Positions 62,065 to 64,000 of a DNA stretch of 64,000 nucleotides are shown piece by piece. The first letter of the stretch is position 1, and the number at the start of each line of letters is the position of its first letter. The stretch lies in the NCBI GenBank assembly GCA_028622995.1, contig JAJQJQ010000020.1, forward strand, positions 434,001 through 498,000, given 5' to 3'. The notes beneath the pieces are model-generated. The model saw only the letters and a program-made list of their open reading frames with translations, was not told the DNA's origin and searched no databases. The position numbers and the translations under genes were made by a program. The stretch is from Panagrolaimus kolymaensis. Its lineage: Eukaryota > Nematoda > Chromadorea > Rhabditida > Panagrolaimidae.

Positions 62065-62702
62065 ATTAGTGGATGCGGAAAAATAAAAAAAGGGTTTAAA
62101 AAAATATGGTACAAAATCTAAAACGTGAAACGATAGTCCAATAATCACTAGCTAAAATAATCTCGATAAAAAACACAAGTTTAATTTCCCGATTGGTTAA
62201 GAAATTCGAAGCAAAGAACCCGAAAGATTCCAGGAGAAAAAAGTTAACAACAAATTGCATTATAAAAAGAAAACCACGCCATTGAACTCAATCATTTAAA
62301 TCAAAGGTTGCTTTTATATCGCATTGACGAACACAACAATCGAGTTTTTGTCTTTGATTAGACTGCAATGACACGTACTTTTTTATGTGCAACAACGAAA
62401 TAATGAAGTGCAAAGTACACTTTAGTTTCATTGACAAAAAAAAGATAACACAGACATTGTATTCCTTGATCTCAATGTCGAAAATTAAAGCAAAAAGCAA
62501 AGTAAAAGCTTTTTTTGATCGAATTATTTTGAAATTGTGTACTTTGAAATGGGTGATTCAGCTTTCAAGTTCGGAATTGAAAATTTCTGAATCAATGTGA
62601 AGATACGAAGAGTTTTTATTTAATTTATTCTATCTTTTTTTAAACCAAAAATTAAAAAATTGTATGGTTTTACAAAAAAAAATCATATATCTTTAAAAGT
62701 TT
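62065..62702. other. spacer between convergent genes
   Basis: 638 bp, AT-rich, between the DUF19 gene and the first of two small minus-strand paralogues. Short frames on both strands around 62290-62600 have no supporting evidence. Confidence 0.4.
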
Positions 62703-63056
62703 TTAAGCTTGTTTATCAGCTTTATGTTGTTGAGCCTTTTCAGCTTGTTGGGCGCCATATTCTTTTGCCGCATTAACGGCTTGCCAGCTTGCAACCTTAA
62801 CTGCATTTACAGCATTAATTTCTGGAGGATCATTAACATTATTTTCTTCTTTGCGTTGTCCATCCATCGTGGTGACTGTGGAATTTATAGAGCCTTCAAG
62901 ATACGAAGTAATTCGAGGATCGAGAGTGTCTTTACGCTTATCAGTGATTTCACCTGTTTGAAAGCTTAGGTGGATGAGAAATAAAAGGATTAAAGTTGAG
63001 TATTGAATTTTCTGAAAATTTGTGGATACACGATTCAGGGCAAACAAATATAACAT
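62703..63056 (-). CDS. small paralogue A of a tandem pair, unrecognised
   Basis: Open frame of 117 residues ending in TAA at 62703-62705. The C-terminal two thirds is paralogous to the neighbour at 63483-63893. Shared features are KR-x-x-x-LDPRI-S/T-SYL, an acidic Asn/Thr-rich linker, PP before Asn/Ala-rich sequence, and AVKVASWQAVNAAKEYGA, ending in a Lys/Gln-rich tail. The hydrophobic N-terminus (STLILLFLIHLS) could be a signal anchor. Alternatively, a TTTCAAACAG acceptor at 62954-62955 marks the true exon start, with an upstream exon not found. I do not recognise the family. Confidence 0.55.
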   Translation of the reverse strand: MLYLFALNRVSTNFQKIQYSTLILLFLIHLSFQTGEITDKRKDTLDPRITSYLEGSINSTVTTMDGQRKEENNVNDPPEINAVNAVKVASWQAVNAAKEYGAQQAEKAQQHKADKQA

Positions 63057-63122
63057 AAAAGGGATTGCGAAATATACACGAATATTTTTCTTAAATAAAA
63101 AAAGTTTTACGGCGTTGAATTA

Positions 63123-63314
63123 TTATTGTATTGGTCCAAATAAATATTTTCGCTCTTTTCTATCTTTAATTTGTCGTAATAATTTTGGAGGTAAAGATTG
63201 ATAAAAAAAAATGGTTAGAAAAAGAGTAAAGTTTAGATTAATTAAGGAGAATTTGTTAAAGGATGAGTATATTCTAATTGAAGTAATTACAGTAACTTGT
63301 ATTAGCGCTGTCAT
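63123..63314 (-). CDS. possible small membrane protein or exon, uncertain
   Basis: A 63-codon minus-strand frame with hydrophobic N-terminal part and a charged end (PPKLLRQIKDRKERKYLFGPIQ). TAATGTTTCAG lies 12 bases before its ATG (possible SL acceptor). The frame also continues upstream without stop to another acceptor (TTTATCAG) near 63368. It lies between the two paralogues. It may be a real small gene, a last exon, or chance; no family is recognised. Confidence 0.3.
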   Translation of the reverse strand: MTALIQVTVITSIRIYSSFNKFSLINLNFTLFLTIFFYQSLPPKLLRQIKDRKERKYLFGPIQ

Positions 63315-63482
63315 AAAAATTATCCCTGAAACATTACAAAAAAGTGATACAATAGGTTTAGAACCTGATAAAAAATAGTCTTCAGTCCGTCAATAAACAA
63401 AGTTATTTATAATCTACCATAAAAAATTAAAACAAAAACAAACAAATATTTTAAACTGCAAATAATGACAAAATTTTAATGA

Positions 63483-63893
63483 TTAATTTTTACTTTCATT
63501 TTTACTTAATTGTTTTTCTTCTTGAACCTTTTCGGCGACATATTCTCGAGCGGTTTGTATAGTTTGCCACGATTTAACTTTTGCGGCATTTATAATATTT
63601 AAATATTCATCAGGAGGTGGTGATAACGTGTCAACTCCATCGGAGTCTTTATTTAGAATTTCAGTGGTTTCATCAACATTAATTTTTGAATCATTTAAAT
63701 ATGATGAAATTCGCGGATCAAGCAATTCTTCACGCTTTTTTGCAACTATTTCCTCTGATTGTTGCTGCACGCTCAAGTGCAAGAAAAAAAGGAAAATACA
63801 ATAGGACAAAATGATTGGTTCACTATAAAAAAAGGATTTTAGGATAAAGCATAATAAAATTTGGTAAAAAAAAGCATGGTCATGGTCAAACAC
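63483..63893 (-). CDS. small paralogue B of a tandem pair, unrecognised
   Basis: Open frame of 136 residues. It shares with its neighbour KKREELLDPRISSYL, a Thr/Asp-rich linker, LSPPPDEYLN, NAAKVKSWQTIQTAREYVA and a Lys/Glu/Gln/Ser tail. The hydrophobic N-terminal segment (ILSYCIFLFFLHLS) resembles that of paralogue A (both contain HLS-x-Q), which favours coding over intron for this stretch. The exact start is uncertain, as an AATCAG acceptor at 63755-63756 could begin the exon. The region beyond 63893 runs to the window edge. Confidence 0.55.
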   Translation of the reverse strand: MFDHDHAFFYQILLCFILKSFFYSEPIILSYCIFLFFLHLSVQQQSEEIVAKKREELLDPRISSYLNDSKINVDETTEILNKDSDGVDTLSPPPDEYLNIINAAKVKSWQTIQTAREYVAEKVQEEKQLSKNESKN

Positions 63894-64000
63894 GATTATT
63901 ATAACACTTATGCAAAAGTGTCAAGGAAGAAGCATGGAATTTTTTAGATTTAAATTTTAAAGAATGTTTCATTTATTCCATTATCATCAAAAGTCCTACC

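Overview
The window reads as a piece of nematode nuclear genome. It is AT-rich and gene-dense, with spliced genes on both strands. Most introns are about 45-60 nt with TTTTAG or TTTCAG acceptors. Several ATGs sit 0-2 nt behind an acceptor with no possible upstream exon, as expected of spliced-leader (SL) trans-splicing. Closely spaced same-strand genes look like operons. It also carries nematode-typical families: an MFP2-type sperm motility protein, a DUF19 secreted protein and an egg-6/let-4-like LRR receptor. The species cannot be named; a clade IV (Panagrolaimus/Halicephalobus-like) origin is only a guess. No viral, bacterial, CRISPR or toxin content was seen. Exon models were joined by hand from splice signals and reading phase, and every joined model keeps one frame throughout.

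Layout. 0-4 kb: end of a Ser/Asn-rich gene, then a Pro-rich nuclear-looking protein (both +). 4.1 kb: first copy of a 207-bp palindromic element. 4.5-7.4 kb: cytosolic asparaginyl-tRNA synthetase (-) divergent from a CDPF1-type zinc protein (+). 9-10.3 kb: a gamma-butyrobetaine-dioxygenase-like protein that seems to have lost a metal ligand. 11.3-13.7 kb: candidate operon GEMIN2-FKBP8 (-). 14.2-18.2 kb: long-tailed class I myosin (-). 20.6-21.9 kb: MFP2 (+). 22.2-23.5 kb: unrecognised gene (-). 24-26.3 kb: candidate operon TAMM41-PSMG4-SDHAF4 (+), convergent with CDKAL1 (-). 28.8-31.1 kb: Vilse/ARHGAP39 RhoGAP with a GC-AG intron (-). 31.9-33.4 kb: candidate operon NDUFS4-SS18 (+). 33.9-36.3 kb: a small unrecognised basic gene followed by pyruvate dehydrogenase phosphatase (-). 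37-38.4 kb: SSBP/SSDP (-). 39.7-41.4 kb: glucuronyltransferase (+) with the second palindromic element in an intron. 43-44.2 kb: GDE1 (+). 44.5-50.7 kb: IQGAP (-). 52.3-56.7 kb: LRR transmembrane protein followed by a small unrecognised gene, candidate operon (+). 57.5-58.9 kb: S/T-P-rich unrecognised protein (-). 59.6-61 kb: perilipin (-). 61.5-62.1 kb: DUF19 secreted protein (+). 62.7-63.9 kb: a tandem pair of small paralogues (-).

Most genes are conserved housekeeping functions: translation, snRNP assembly, proteasome assembly, and mitochondrial cardiolipin, complex I, complex II and PDH regulation. Others serve actin and membrane dynamics (myosin I, IQGAP, RhoGAP) or lipid storage. The most unusual items are the nearly identical palindromic elements, the degenerate dioxygenase, a juxtamembrane repeat in the LRR receptor, and the tandem orphan pair at the right edge.
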